Shown: positions 25,725 through 33,552 of the stretch, piece after piece
Position numbering within the stretch: the first letter of the stretch is position 1
Layout of the letters: the number at the start of each line of letters is the position of its first letter
NCBI GenBank assembly: GCA_900604495.1
Contig: UWOR01000020.1
Span: 1-35,113, forward strand
DNA length: 35,113 nucleotides
Direction: 5' to 3'
Origin: Desulfovibrio sp. Marseille-P6017
Lineage (GTDB): Bacteria > Bacillota_A > Clostridia > Peptostreptococcales > Peptostreptococcaceae
The notes under the pieces: generated by a model
Told to the model about the DNA's origin: nothing
The model's database searches: none
What the model saw: the letters and a program-made list of their open reading frames with translations, nothing else
Program-made: the position numbers and the translations under genes

Positions 25725-27812
25725 ATGAAAAAAATTCAATCAACTTGTAATATATGTTCTATAGGATGTAATCTTGATTTTTACGTTGAAGATAATAAAA
25801 TTACTAAAGTTTCTCCAACTAAAAACTATCCTGTCAACAAAGGTCTTGCTTGTATAAAAGGTTTAAATTTAGATAAAGAGCAGATTAAAGGTGAAGTTAC
25901 AAAAAAACCATTATTAAGAGATGAAAGTGGTAATAGAAATGAGATAGAATGGGATGAAGCATTTGAATTATTTGCAAAAAAAATGAGTGATATTCAATCA
26001 AAATATGGAACAGAAAGCGTTGCATTTATAAGTACAGGACAAATCACTACTGAAGAAATAGCCTTACTTGGACATGTAGCTAGAAACTTTATGAAAATAC
26101 CTGGAGATGGAAATACAAGACAATGTATGGCAACTTCTGTAGTAGCTCACAAACAAAGTTTTGGATTTGATGCCCCACCTTATACATTAAAAGATGCAGA
26201 ACTTTCAGATACTATAATTTTTATTGGTTCAAATCCAGCTATAGCGCACCCTGTTTTTTGGGCGCGCGTAAGAAAAAATAAGGATGCTAAGATTATAGTA
26301 ATTGATCCTAGAAAGTCTGAAACAGCTAAGTATGCTGATGAATGGATTGATATTAAACCAAAAGGAGATTTAACATTATTATATACATTAGCTAATGTAT
26401 TAATAGAAAATGATTGGATAGATAAGGAGTATATTAAACAGTATTCAGAAGGGTTTGAAGAGTTTAAAAATCATGTAAGTAAATTTACTCCAGAAAATTC
26501 TTTTGAAAAAATAGGTATATCAAAAGAGCGAATATTAAATCTTGCAAAAACTATACATGATGGAAAAAGAGTATCTTTTTGGTGGACAATGGGGGTAAAT
26601 CAGAGCTATGAAGGCGTTCGAACGGCACAAGCGATAATAAACCTGGCTGTAATGACTGGAAATATAGGACGACCAGGAACAGGTGCTAATTCTTTAACCG
26701 GACAAAGTAATGCCATGGGATCAAGGGCGTTTAGTAATACTACTGGATTATTTGGTGGAGGAGATTTTGATGATATATTAAGAAGAAAAGCCGTATCAAA
26801 GGCATTAGAAGTAAATGAAAGTTTATTAGCTACAAAAGCGACTATACCATACAATGTAATAGTTGAAAAAGCTATAGCTGGTGAGATAAAAGGTTTATGG
26901 GTAATAGGAACAAATCCTAGACATTCATGGACTAATAACTCAGAGTTTAAAAAGGCTGCTGAAAATCTTGAATTTTTAGTTGTTCAAGATATATATGCAG
27001 ATACACATACATCAAAGTTAAGTGACCTATTTTTGCCATCTGTACCAATTATTAAAAAAGAAGGGACTCTAATAAACCTAGAGAGAAGAGTATCCAAAGT
27101 CAATCCGGTTATACCGAAGGAAGAAGATGAATTAACTGATTATGAGATAATATTTAATATAGGTAAAGCATTAGGGATGGGCAAATTATTAGATAATTGG
27201 AAGACACCGAAAGATACCTTTGAATTACTTAAAAAATGTTCAAAGGGAATGCCATGTGATATAACTGGTATTACTTATGAGCTATTAGAAGGTGAAGATA
27301 GAACTGGTTCGGGAGGAATTCAATGGCCATTTAGAGAAAGTGAAGCACTTGAAGAAGATGAAAGAAGACTTTATGAAAATGGTGAATACTATACCCCATC
27401 AAAAAAGGTTAAGTTTTTATTTGGCGATATATCAAAAAATCCCGTAGCACAGTATGATGAATTTCCATATATACTTAACTCAGGAAGAGGAAGTGTAGGT
27501 CAATGGCATACAAGTATAAGAACTAGAGAAATACCTGATAAGTTAAAGACATGGCCTGAAAAAGCATATGTATATATGAATCCTAAGTTAGCATCAAAGT
27601 TAAAGATAAATGAAAATGAAAATGTAATTATTGAATCTATAAATAATTCAAGAGCTAAATTTGATGTAAAGATAAATGATATGGTAAAAGAAGATCAATT
27701 ATATGCTCCTATACATTATATAGAAACAAATTCATTAACACCTAGTGTTTATGATCCTTTTTCAAAAGAGCCATCGTTTAAAACTGTAGCAATAAAAATA
27801 TTAAAAAAATAA
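25725..27812 (+). CDS. Molybdopterin oxidoreductase, assimilatory-nitrate-reductase-like catalytic subunit
   Basis: 695-residue bis-MGD enzyme of the DMSO-reductase superfamily. The N-terminal [4Fe-4S] site uses Cys8, Cys11, Cys15 and Cys43. The probable Mo ligand is Cys134 in NTRQCMATSVV, a cysteine and not selenocysteine. The segments GSNPAIAHPVFWARV, NLAVMTGNIGRPGTGANS and TGQSNAMGSR, and the C-terminal GRGSVGQWHTSIRTR resemble NasA/NarB nitrate reductases more than formate dehydrogenases. There is no twin-arginine signal, so it should be cytoplasmic. No flavin or ferredoxin partner subunit is encoded nearby, and the substrate is not proved. It follows the TehA-like gene by 32 bases and ends before a strong terminator. 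Confidence 0.88.
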   Translation: MKKIQSTCNICSIGCNLDFYVEDNKITKVSPTKNYPVNKGLACIKGLNLDKEQIKGEVTKKPLLRDESGNRNEIEWDEAFELFAKKMSDIQSKYGTESVAFISTGQITTEEIALLGHVARNFMKIPGDGNTRQCMATSVVAHKQSFGFDAPPYTLKDAELSDTIIFIGSNPAIAHPVFWARVRKNKDAKIIVIDPRKSETAKYADEWIDIKPKGDLTLLYTLANVLIENDWIDKEYIKQYSEGFEEFKNHVSKFTPENSFEKIGISKERILNLAKTIHDGKRVSFWWTMGVNQSYEGVRTAQAIINLAVMTGNIGRPGTGANSLTGQSNAMGSRAFSNTTGLFGGGDFDDILRRKAVSKALEVNESLLATKATIPYNVIVEKAIAGEIKGLWVIGTNPRHSWTNNSEFKKAAENLEFLVVQDIYADTHTSKLSDLFLPSVPIIKKEGTLINLERRVSKVNPVIPKEEDELTDYEIIFNIGKALGMGKLLDNWKTPKDTFELLKKCSKGMPCDITGITYELLEGEDRTGSGGIQWPFRESEALEEDERRLYENGEYYTPSKKVKFLFGDISKNPVAQYDEFPYILNSGRGSVGQWHTSIRTREIPDKLKTWPEKAYVYMNPKLASKLKINENENVIIESINNSRAKFDVKINDMVKEDQLYAPIHYIETNSLTPSVYDPFSKEPSFKTVAIKILKK

Positions 27813-27828
27813 TACTTAATTCTACTAT

Positions 27829-27871
27829 AAAAATCTCTCTTTATATTTGGTACAAATAAGGAGAGATTTTT
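27829..27871 (+). terminator. Terminator after the molybdoenzyme gene
   Basis: AAAAATCTCTCT (from 27829) pairs with the arm GGAGAGATTTTT ending at 27871, with one G-U wobble, followed by a short T-rich tail. Confidence 0.85.
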
Positions 27872-27884
27872 GCTTAATTATCAA

Positions 27885-27915
27885 TTGAACAATTTTATAT
27901 CCTCTATAATAAAAT
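27885..27915 (+). promoter_or_regulatory. Possible promoter of the antiporter gene
   Basis: A perfect TATAAT at 27905-27910 and an overlapping TAAAAT (27910-27915) lie after TTGAAC at 27885-27890. Spacing is 14 or 19 bases, neither ideal, so the exact hexamer pair is unsure. Confidence 0.4.
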
Positions 27916-27969
27916 AAATTATATTAAGTTAAATATCAAAGTATTTTATAGAATAGGAGGAAATATCTT

Positions 27970-29394
27970 ATGATAGAATTGATGATTATAAGTGGATTTG
28001 TTTTATTAATATCTATAACCTCTAGTAAATTACTATATAAATTTGGAGTTCCTATATTATTAGTTTTTATTATATTAGGTATGTTATTTGGATCGGATGG
28101 GATTGTAGGGATTTACTTTTCAGATTATAGATTAACTAAGGAGTTATCCTCAATAGCATTGGTACTGATAATGTTTTACGGTGGTTTTGGAACGAATTGG
28201 AACATGGCAAAACCATCAGCTATGCCTTCCATATTAATGTCAACTTTAGGTGTACTAATAACAGCAATTCTTACTGGTTTATTCACTCATTGGATACTAG
28301 GAACAACTTTATTAGAAGGTTTGCTTATAGGATCAATAGTTGCTTCTACTGATGCTGCTTCAGTGTTTGCAATACTTCGTTCTCAAAAGTTAAACCTAGA
28401 AGGTTCTTTAGCTTCTTTATTAGAAGTAGAAAGCGGTAGCAATGATCCTTTTGCATATATGCTTACATTAGCAATACTTACTTTAATGGAAAATGGAAGT
28501 TTATCTAATTTAACTATACTTTTAATAAAACAAATAATATTTGGTATAGTAGTAGGTATTTTATTAGCAAAAGTATCTATATATTTAATTAAAAAACTAA
28601 ACTTTGAGATAAAAGGATTTTATGCTATTTTCATAACGGCCATAGCAATATTATCTTATGCATTAAGTGAATACATAGGAGGAAATGGATATTTAAGTGT
28701 ATATATGTGTGGGATAATTATTGGAAATAGTAAAATACCATATAAGAAAAGTTTATTTAAATTTTTAGATTGTATTTCATGGATAATGCAAATTGCTTTA
28801 TTTTTCATATTAGGACTTTTATCATTCCCTTCAAAATTAATTAATATAATTAGAATATCAATACCAATTTCAATTTTTATGATTTTTATAGCAAGGCCAT
28901 TAGCTACATTTATAGTACTTCATAAATTTAAATATTCACTAAAGGAAAAGATATTTATTTCTTGGGTCGGATTAAGGGGAGCAGCATCGATAGTTTTTGC
29001 TATATATGCTATAACTTATGGTGTTTTTATAAAGAGTGATATATTTCATGTTGTCTTTTCTGTAGCACTATTATCTGTAGCTATTCAAGGCACACTATTA
29101 CCTAAGATTGCAAAAAAACTAGATTTAGTAGATGAGAACACTAGGGTACTAAAAACGTTCAATGATTATTCTGGTGATATTGATAAAAAAATAATAGAAG
29201 TAGCTATAACTGAGAAAAATACATGTGTAAATAAATCTATATCAGATGCAGAGATAGGAGATGATATTTTGATAATTATGATAAAGAGAAAAGGAGATAC
29301 TATACTACCTAAGGGTTCTACAATTATCCAAAATGGTGATATATTAATTCTCACAGGCGAAGATATAGTAAACTTTAATGAAAAAAGTTTATAA
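27970..29394 (+). CDS. CPA1-type K+(Na+)/H+ antiporter with TrkA-C domain
   Basis: 474-residue cation/proton antiporter with about twelve hydrophobic segments in residues 1-375, the conserved ASTDAASVFAILRSQ and EVESGSNDPFAYML motifs that carry the ion-binding acidic residues, and a cytosolic C-terminal TrkA-C (RCK-C) domain from about residue 395 (GDDILIIMIKRKGDTILPKG). This plan is that of NhaP2/CvrA, which handle K+ and protect against high internal potassium. Specificity cannot be read from sequence. GGAGG precedes ATG 27970. It stands alone between a terminator and the next promoter. Confidence 0.9.
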   Translation: MIELMIISGFVLLISITSSKLLYKFGVPILLVFIILGMLFGSDGIVGIYFSDYRLTKELSSIALVLIMFYGGFGTNWNMAKPSAMPSILMSTLGVLITAILTGLFTHWILGTTLLEGLLIGSIVASTDAASVFAILRSQKLNLEGSLASLLEVESGSNDPFAYMLTLAILTLMENGSLSNLTILLIKQIIFGIVVGILLAKVSIYLIKKLNFEIKGFYAIFITAIAILSYALSEYIGGNGYLSVYMCGIIIGNSKIPYKKSLFKFLDCISWIMQIALFFILGLLSFPSKLINIIRISIPISIFMIFIARPLATFIVLHKFKYSLKEKIFISWVGLRGAASIVFAIYAITYGVFIKSDIFHVVFSVALLSVAIQGTLLPKIAKKLDLVDENTRVLKTFNDYSGDIDKKIIEVAITEKNTCVNKSISDAEIGDDILIIMIKRKGDTILPKGSTIIQNGDILILTGEDIVNFNEKSL

Positions 29395-29418
29395 ATATAA
29401 TATTAATTATAGATTATA

Positions 29419-29448
29419 TTGACTAAAGAATATTTATGGATATTTAAT
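29419..29448 (+). promoter_or_regulatory. Predicted promoter of the L,D-transpeptidase-like gene
   Basis: TTGACT at 29419-29424 with TATTTA (29441-29446, 16-base spacer) or TTTAAT (29443-29448, 18-base spacer), about 70 bases before the start codon. Confidence 0.5.
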
Positions 29449-29515
29449 CATTTTAAATATAAAATATGGCAGGTTAGAATATAATTTTTAATTACTAATT
29501 TATTAGGAGGATATT

Positions 29516-30052
29516 ATGCTATCTAAAAAAGAAAATATGTTAGAAGTTGATCATAGTAGAATATCTAATCATTATAAAAATAAAGATAGTATAAAATATA
29601 ATCGTATATTAAATTACAATAAATTTAATATAAATATGACTGAGTTTGTGAATGATAATAAAATTAAAAGTTTGACTAATTACTTGTTAGTTACATCAAT
29701 TAAAGAAAGAATGACTTATGTATATGAAAGAGAAGATGATGTATGGGAATTATTATATAAATGGAGTTGTACAGTAGGAAAACCATCAACACCTACAATA
29801 AAAGGCGTTTTTTCTATAGGGGTAAAATATGATGCTATAACATCAGAAGGAAGTAGAGTTTTTGTAAAATATGCAGTAAATATAATTGGTGAATACTATT
29901 ACCATTCTATATTATATGATATAAACACTGGAGAAATATATGATGATAGGTTAGGTGTTGCTATAAGTCATGGATGTATAAGGTTAGATACGAATAATGC
30001 AAAATGGATTTATGACAATATACCTATAGATACAACTGTAGTTATTAACTGA
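29516..30052 (+). CDS. L,D-transpeptidase (YkuD) domain protein without an obvious export signal
   Basis: 178-residue protein. Residues about 60-178 form a YkuD-type catalytic domain: LLYKWSCTVGKPSTPTIKG early and the active-site motif SHGCIRLDTNNAKWIYDNI, with His152 and Cys154. Such enzymes make 3-3 cross-links in peptidoglycan, abundant in some Peptostreptococcaceae, and act outside the membrane. Here the N-terminal 58 residues are polar and charged with no signal peptide, membrane helix, SH3 or peptidoglycan-binding domain. AGGAGG at about 29506-29511 clearly supports ATG 29516, and no in-frame extension upstream adds a signal. Either it is exported by another route, works inside the cell, or is a truncated paralogue. 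Confidence 0.85.
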   Translation: MLSKKENMLEVDHSRISNHYKNKDSIKYNRILNYNKFNINMTEFVNDNKIKSLTNYLLVTSIKERMTYVYEREDDVWELLYKWSCTVGKPSTPTIKGVFSIGVKYDAITSEGSRVFVKYAVNIIGEYYYHSILYDINTGEIYDDRLGVAISHGCIRLDTNNAKWIYDNIPIDTTVVIN

Positions 30053-30111
30053 TAGAAGCTGAAACAAAGAGATTAAATATTATTTACACATAAATGATAG
30101 TTGACAAGATG

Positions 30112-30154
30112 AAAATAGCTTAAAATCCAATCTGATTGAATTTTAAGCTATTTT
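30112..30154. terminator. Bidirectional terminator between convergent genes
   Basis: A perfect 15-pair stem (30112-30126 with 30140-30154) with further pairing CAAT/ATTG inside the loop. A-rich and T-rich arms allow use by the + strand transpeptidase-like gene and the - strand gene facing it. Confidence 0.88.
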
Positions 30155-30165
30155 AGTTTAACTTA

Positions 30166-30792
30166 TTATCTATTAAATAAATAAACACCTAAATCATTAG
30201 TATCTAAATCAATGCCTAAATAATAAACTACATGATCTTCTAATAAGTAATAAACAAATCTTGAATTATCTAATTTTATTTTATCATTACAAATAGTGTA
30301 TAAATTTGTTCTGAAAATTTGGTTATTACCAAATTTTCTATAAAGTGTAAATCCTCTTTTGAATTTTTTATCAACAAGGGTATTTGTGTTCTTAAATGCT
30401 TTAATAAAAGGAACTTCATTTATTACTTGATCCTTTAAGTAAATACACTTTAAGTCAAAGCTTTCACTTTTTCCATTAGATAATTCCTCCCATAGTTCTA
30501 CAAGGTTACTATTTTTTATTAAGCATAATCCTATTGTAGGAGGAACAATTAGTAAGTCAGAAATAGTTTCAGTAGTTTCTGAACTATTATTCCAATTTAT
30601 AGTCAATTCGTCTTCATCTATAAAAGATACAACACCAATTTTTTTAGAATCTGATTTATAAGTTACGATATCTCCAGTTTCAAAGTTAGATTTAAACTCA
30701 GAACCTTCTTCTATTATTAAATTTCCATCTACTACAGAAAATTTAGATACTAAATCTTTCTGCAATAATTCTTCTTTTGTTATAAAATTCAT
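30166..30792 (-). CDS. Hypothetical protein with a possible SH3-like barrel
   Basis: I do not recognise this 208-residue protein. It is acidic and soluble, with no signal peptide, membrane helix or cysteine cluster. Residues about 38-70 (GDIVTYKSDSKKIGVVSFI, then a VxW-like TINW) look like a small SH3/Tudor-type beta-barrel. The rest is mixed hydrophobic-polar with an aromatic-rich C-terminus (FVYYLLEDHVVYYLGIDL). AGGAGG precedes the ATG at the correct spacing, so the gene is real. It is divergent from the AIM24-family gene across 217 AT-rich bases and convergent with the transpeptidase-like gene. Confidence 0.8.
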   Translation of the reverse strand: MNFITKEELLQKDLVSKFSVVDGNLIIEEGSEFKSNFETGDIVTYKSDSKKIGVVSFIDEDELTINWNNSSETTETISDLLIVPPTIGLCLIKNSNLVELWEELSNGKSESFDLKCIYLKDQVINEVPFIKAFKNTNTLVDKKFKRGFTLYRKFGNNQIFRTNLYTICNDKIKLDNSRFVYYLLEDHVVYYLGIDLDTNDLGVYLFNR

Positions 30793-31009
30793 ATTAATCC
30801 TCCTAAAAGTAACATACTAGAAATATATCACGTTAATTCAAATTATGAAAGGAAAATCTTGATACTAATATAATAACCTATAGAAAAAGTTAAATTCAAA
30901 ATACTTTAAATATAGAAAATAAATATCTAGTTTAATATATTTATAAGCAATTGGATATAATAATTTAAACCAATCAAGTTAAGTATAAAATAGAAAGAGA
31001 AGTATAGCT

Positions 31010-31840
31010 ATGTTAGAAGACAACATAAAAGTAATTGACAGTATACGCTGTGATGGAGTTGAATTTGAAGTGATTGCTTATGATAGCTTAAAGGGTGCTC
31101 AAAGTGTTCAAACTGCAATGGCTTTATTCTTTGCTAATCAAGTAGGTTTAAAAATAAAACAGATAAGAATTAGATTAGATGAGAGTTCAGTAAAAACAGA
31201 ATCAGGAGCTTTGTATTATTACAAAGGAGATATACATGTTAAAAGTAAGATTGGTGGAGTTAGTGGATTATTAAAAAAGGCGGTATCAGGATCTATCACA
31301 AATGAAAGTGCTATAAAGCCCGTATATACAGGAACTGGTGAAATACTCTTAGAGCCATCATATAAACACTATATAATAATGGAATTAAAAAATGAAAGTA
31401 TTATAGTAGATAAAGGTATGTTTTATTGTTGTTCAGAAGAAATTGAGGTTAAAGGAATTGCACAAAGAAATATATCTTCAACTATATTAGGTCGTGAAGG
31501 ATTTTTTCAAGTTCAAATATCAGGAACTGGTGTAGTTATTTTAGAATGTGATGTACCTAAAGAAGAAATTATAGAATGTGATATAAATGAAGATGAAGTA
31601 TTAAAAGTAGATGGAAACTTTGCGATAGCTAGAACTAGTGGTGTGAATTTTTCAGTTACTAAATCAGATAAGAGTTTATTTGGTTCTGCGATAAATGGTG
31701 AAGGATTTCTAAATACATTTTCTGGTCAAGGGAAAGTGTGGATTGCTCCAACTCAACCTATATATCAAAAAATGATGATTCATAGTTTTGTAAGTAGTAA
31801 TAATTCTATGAATAATTCAACACCACATCAAAAAAGGTAA
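31010..31840 (+). CDS. AIM24/TIGR00266-family protein
   Basis: 276-residue protein of the AIM24 family. Typical features are the LKIKQIRIRLDESSVKTESG start of the repeat, GALYYYKGDI, TGTGEILLEPSYKHY, the SGTGVVILE turn and the C-terminal GQGKVWIAPTQPIY. The family forms a two-lobed beta-sheet fold; the bacterial function is unknown and the yeast homologue affects mitochondrial inner-membrane organisation. No signal or membrane helix. The ribosome site is weak (AGAGAAG). Upstream, TATAAAAT at about 30984 may be a -10 box, but I see no matching -35. Confidence 0.85.
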   Translation: MLEDNIKVIDSIRCDGVEFEVIAYDSLKGAQSVQTAMALFFANQVGLKIKQIRIRLDESSVKTESGALYYYKGDIHVKSKIGGVSGLLKKAVSGSITNESAIKPVYTGTGEILLEPSYKHYIIMELKNESIIVDKGMFYCCSEEIEVKGIAQRNISSTILGREGFFQVQISGTGVVILECDVPKEEIIECDINEDEVLKVDGNFAIARTSGVNFSVTKSDKSLFGSAINGEGFLNTFSGQGKVWIAPTQPIYQKMMIHSFVSSNNSMNNSTPHQKR

Positions 31841-31842
31841 AT

Positions 31843-31887
31843 GTATAAAAAGAACTTTGTTAAGTTAACAAAGTCCTTTTTTTATAC
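31843..31887. terminator. Bidirectional terminator between AIM24 and MFS genes
   Basis: Core stem AACTTTGTTA-type, 31854-31862 with 31866-31874, extends outward through AAAA/TTTT and GTAT (31843-31846)/ATAC (31884-31887). It sits three bases past the + strand stop and two before the stop of the opposing gene, serving both. Confidence 0.88.
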
Positions 31888-31889
31888 AA

Positions 31890-33155
31890 TTAAGCAGCCA
31901 CTCTTTCAGATTGATTATCTTTATTTAATTTATCCATAACTCTTATAGCGCTTAATATACCAGCATAAGCTAATATAACAGCAACTACTATTGACCACCA
32001 AGCAACACCGTATCCCATTTTATCAACAACTAAACCGAATATTGATGAACCTGCAGCGAATCCGATACCGAACACCAATTGAACCATACCTAGCACACCA
32101 GCATATTCTTTATTTCCAAATAATTTACCAACAAGTAAAGCTGGTCCCATTGTATATGCAAATATAGATAAACCTTTAGCTACTGCGAATACGTAAGCAA
32201 GAGGAGTTACATCTATTGCAAATATTAATGATAAGTTTGATATAAGAACTATTACTCCAGCTATTGCTACGGTTTTAAATGGTCCTAATTTATCAAATAG
32301 GTTACCACCAACTATAGTACCTGCAAGAGAACATATAGCGAATACAGATCCTATTATACCTGTGTTCACATCATGATTTAGATGTAAGTAAGCAGGATAT
32401 TGTACCGATAATGCAGCAACATATATACCAACGAAGAAGAATCCTCCAGCAAGGAATTTAAATCCTTTAGTTTTCATAGCTTCTGCAACAGTGTATCCCA
32501 AGCTTAAGCTTTCTTCGTTATTTTCTTCTTTAGCATCTTTACTTCTTACAACTTCAGAAGAATCTTTTGGCATTCTTAACATGAATAATATTATTGGTAA
32601 AGCAACAACTAAACCAACAAGACCAAATATTAAGTAAGCTTGTTTAAATCCAACAGCCTTGATTAGGGCAACTGAAGAACCTTGTAAGAATATATTACCT
32701 ATAGCACCACCAGCCATAGCTGTAGATAATGCTTTACCTTTACTTGCTTCATCGAACCAAGCGTTTATTAATAGAGGTATACCTAATGCTGATATTATAG
32801 CAGCACCAACTTGCATAACACCTGCTATTAAATAATATTGCCATGGAGCTGTTGCCATTGAGAAGGCAGCAAATCCACCACAACCTAATATAGCACCAGC
32901 TATATATAAAGGTTTAAGACTTATTTTTTTAAATAAACCACCAACTATTGGTGAACCTATAGCAGAAACTAATGTCCCTATTGTAAATATTAGAGAGAAG
33001 CTTGCCATAGTGAATCCTAACGTTTGGTCAGAAACAACATAGTACATAAATTGAGGTTGTAAGTTAGCTATTACACCATAAGGTATAGCTTGTATAAGCA
33101 TACATGCTATAACAACTTTCCAACCAGCAGCAAATTTCTTTTTTGAATTGCTCAT
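31890..33155 (-). CDS. MFS transporter, OxlT-like (oxalate/formate antiporter type)
   Basis: 421-residue major facilitator with twelve predicted membrane segments in two halves separated by a charged central loop (about residues 195-220, KDSSEVVRSKDAKEENNEES). The first helix (GWKVVIACMLIQAIPYGV) and GSPIVGGLFKKISLKPLY resemble monocarboxylate/OxlT-type transporters. Family members exchange oxalate for formate or carry other organic anions; the substrate here is not known. AAGGAG lies upstream of the ATG at good spacing. It is a single gene on the minus strand with its own promoter and a shared terminator. Confidence 0.87.
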   Translation of the reverse strand: MSNSKKKFAAGWKVVIACMLIQAIPYGVIANLQPQFMYYVVSDQTLGFTMASFSLIFTIGTLVSAIGSPIVGGLFKKISLKPLYIAGAILGCGGFAAFSMATAPWQYYLIAGVMQVGAAIISALGIPLLINAWFDEASKGKALSTAMAGGAIGNIFLQGSSVALIKAVGFKQAYLIFGLVGLVVALPIILFMLRMPKDSSEVVRSKDAKEENNEESLSLGYTVAEAMKTKGFKFLAGGFFFVGIYVAALSVQYPAYLHLNHDVNTGIIGSVFAICSLAGTIVGGNLFDKLGPFKTVAIAGVIVLISNLSLIFAIDVTPLAYVFAVAKGLSIFAYTMGPALLVGKLFGNKEYAGVLGMVQLVFGIGFAAGSSIFGLVVDKMGYGVAWWSIVVAVILAYAGILSAIRVMDKLNKDNQSERVAA

Positions 33156-33234
33156 TGAAACTATCTCCTTTTTAAGTATAAAATTGTCAGGCGATAATCA
33201 CAAGAAATAAATAAACCGACAAATAATAACAAAA

Positions 33235-33264
33235 ATACTCTTGTGAACTCGCAGTAAAGAGTAT
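33235..33264. promoter_or_regulatory. Inverted repeat overlapping the MFS promoter (candidate operator)
   Basis: ATACTCTT (33235-33242) and AAGAGTAT (33257-33264) are perfect inverted halves 14 bases apart. The second half overlaps the -10 box, and the pair spans the expected transcription start, a position suited to a repressor or to a leader hairpin. Confidence 0.45.
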
Positions 33265-33291
33265 AGTATCATCATGTTAATAAAAATGCAA
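33263..33291 (-). promoter_or_regulatory. Predicted promoter of the MFS gene
   Basis: On the minus strand TTGCAT (33291-33286) and TACTAT (33268-33263) are 17 bases apart, giving a leader of about 100 bases before the MFS start codon. Confidence 0.55.
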
Positions 33292-33552
33292 ACTAAAAAT
33301 GTCGAAAAATGCCACCATAGAAAACGTTATCAACAGAAAAGTTGGCAAAAAATACATAAAAAAAACATTGAATGCATTGAAAAAACTTGACTCTATAAAA
33401 AGAAATAAAATATTGAAATTTAAAAAAATTTTAATTTAAAATAATTATAAAATAAAATATTGAACTAAAATATATTTATATTTTATATATACTTTTTCTT
33501 TTTGATATAATTCTTGTAAGTATATAAATAATTGTGTAGAGAGGAGAAAATA

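Larger units (their letters stand above)
33156..33552. other. Intergenic region between divergent MFS and precorrin-2 dehydrogenase genes
   Basis: 397 very AT-rich bases with no gene. It holds the minus-strand MFS promoter, an inverted repeat in that gene's leader, one TGTCGAA sequence at about 33299-33305, and candidate plus-strand promoters (TTGACT at 33387-33392 with TATTGA at 33411; TTGATA at 33502-33507 with TAAATA at 33525-33530). AAATAAAATATTGAA occurs twice, about 47 bases apart, possibly by chance. Confidence 0.6.

Noticed and set aside
25725..27812. Selenocysteine-type formate dehydrogenase
   Set aside because: The frame has no in-frame TGA at the metal-ligand position, which is Cys134, and the surrounding motifs are closer to NasA/NarB.
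33404..33465. Repeated AAATAAAATATTGAA as a CRISPR-like or iteron array
   Set aside because: Only two copies, irregular context, and extreme A/T composition makes chance repetition likely.
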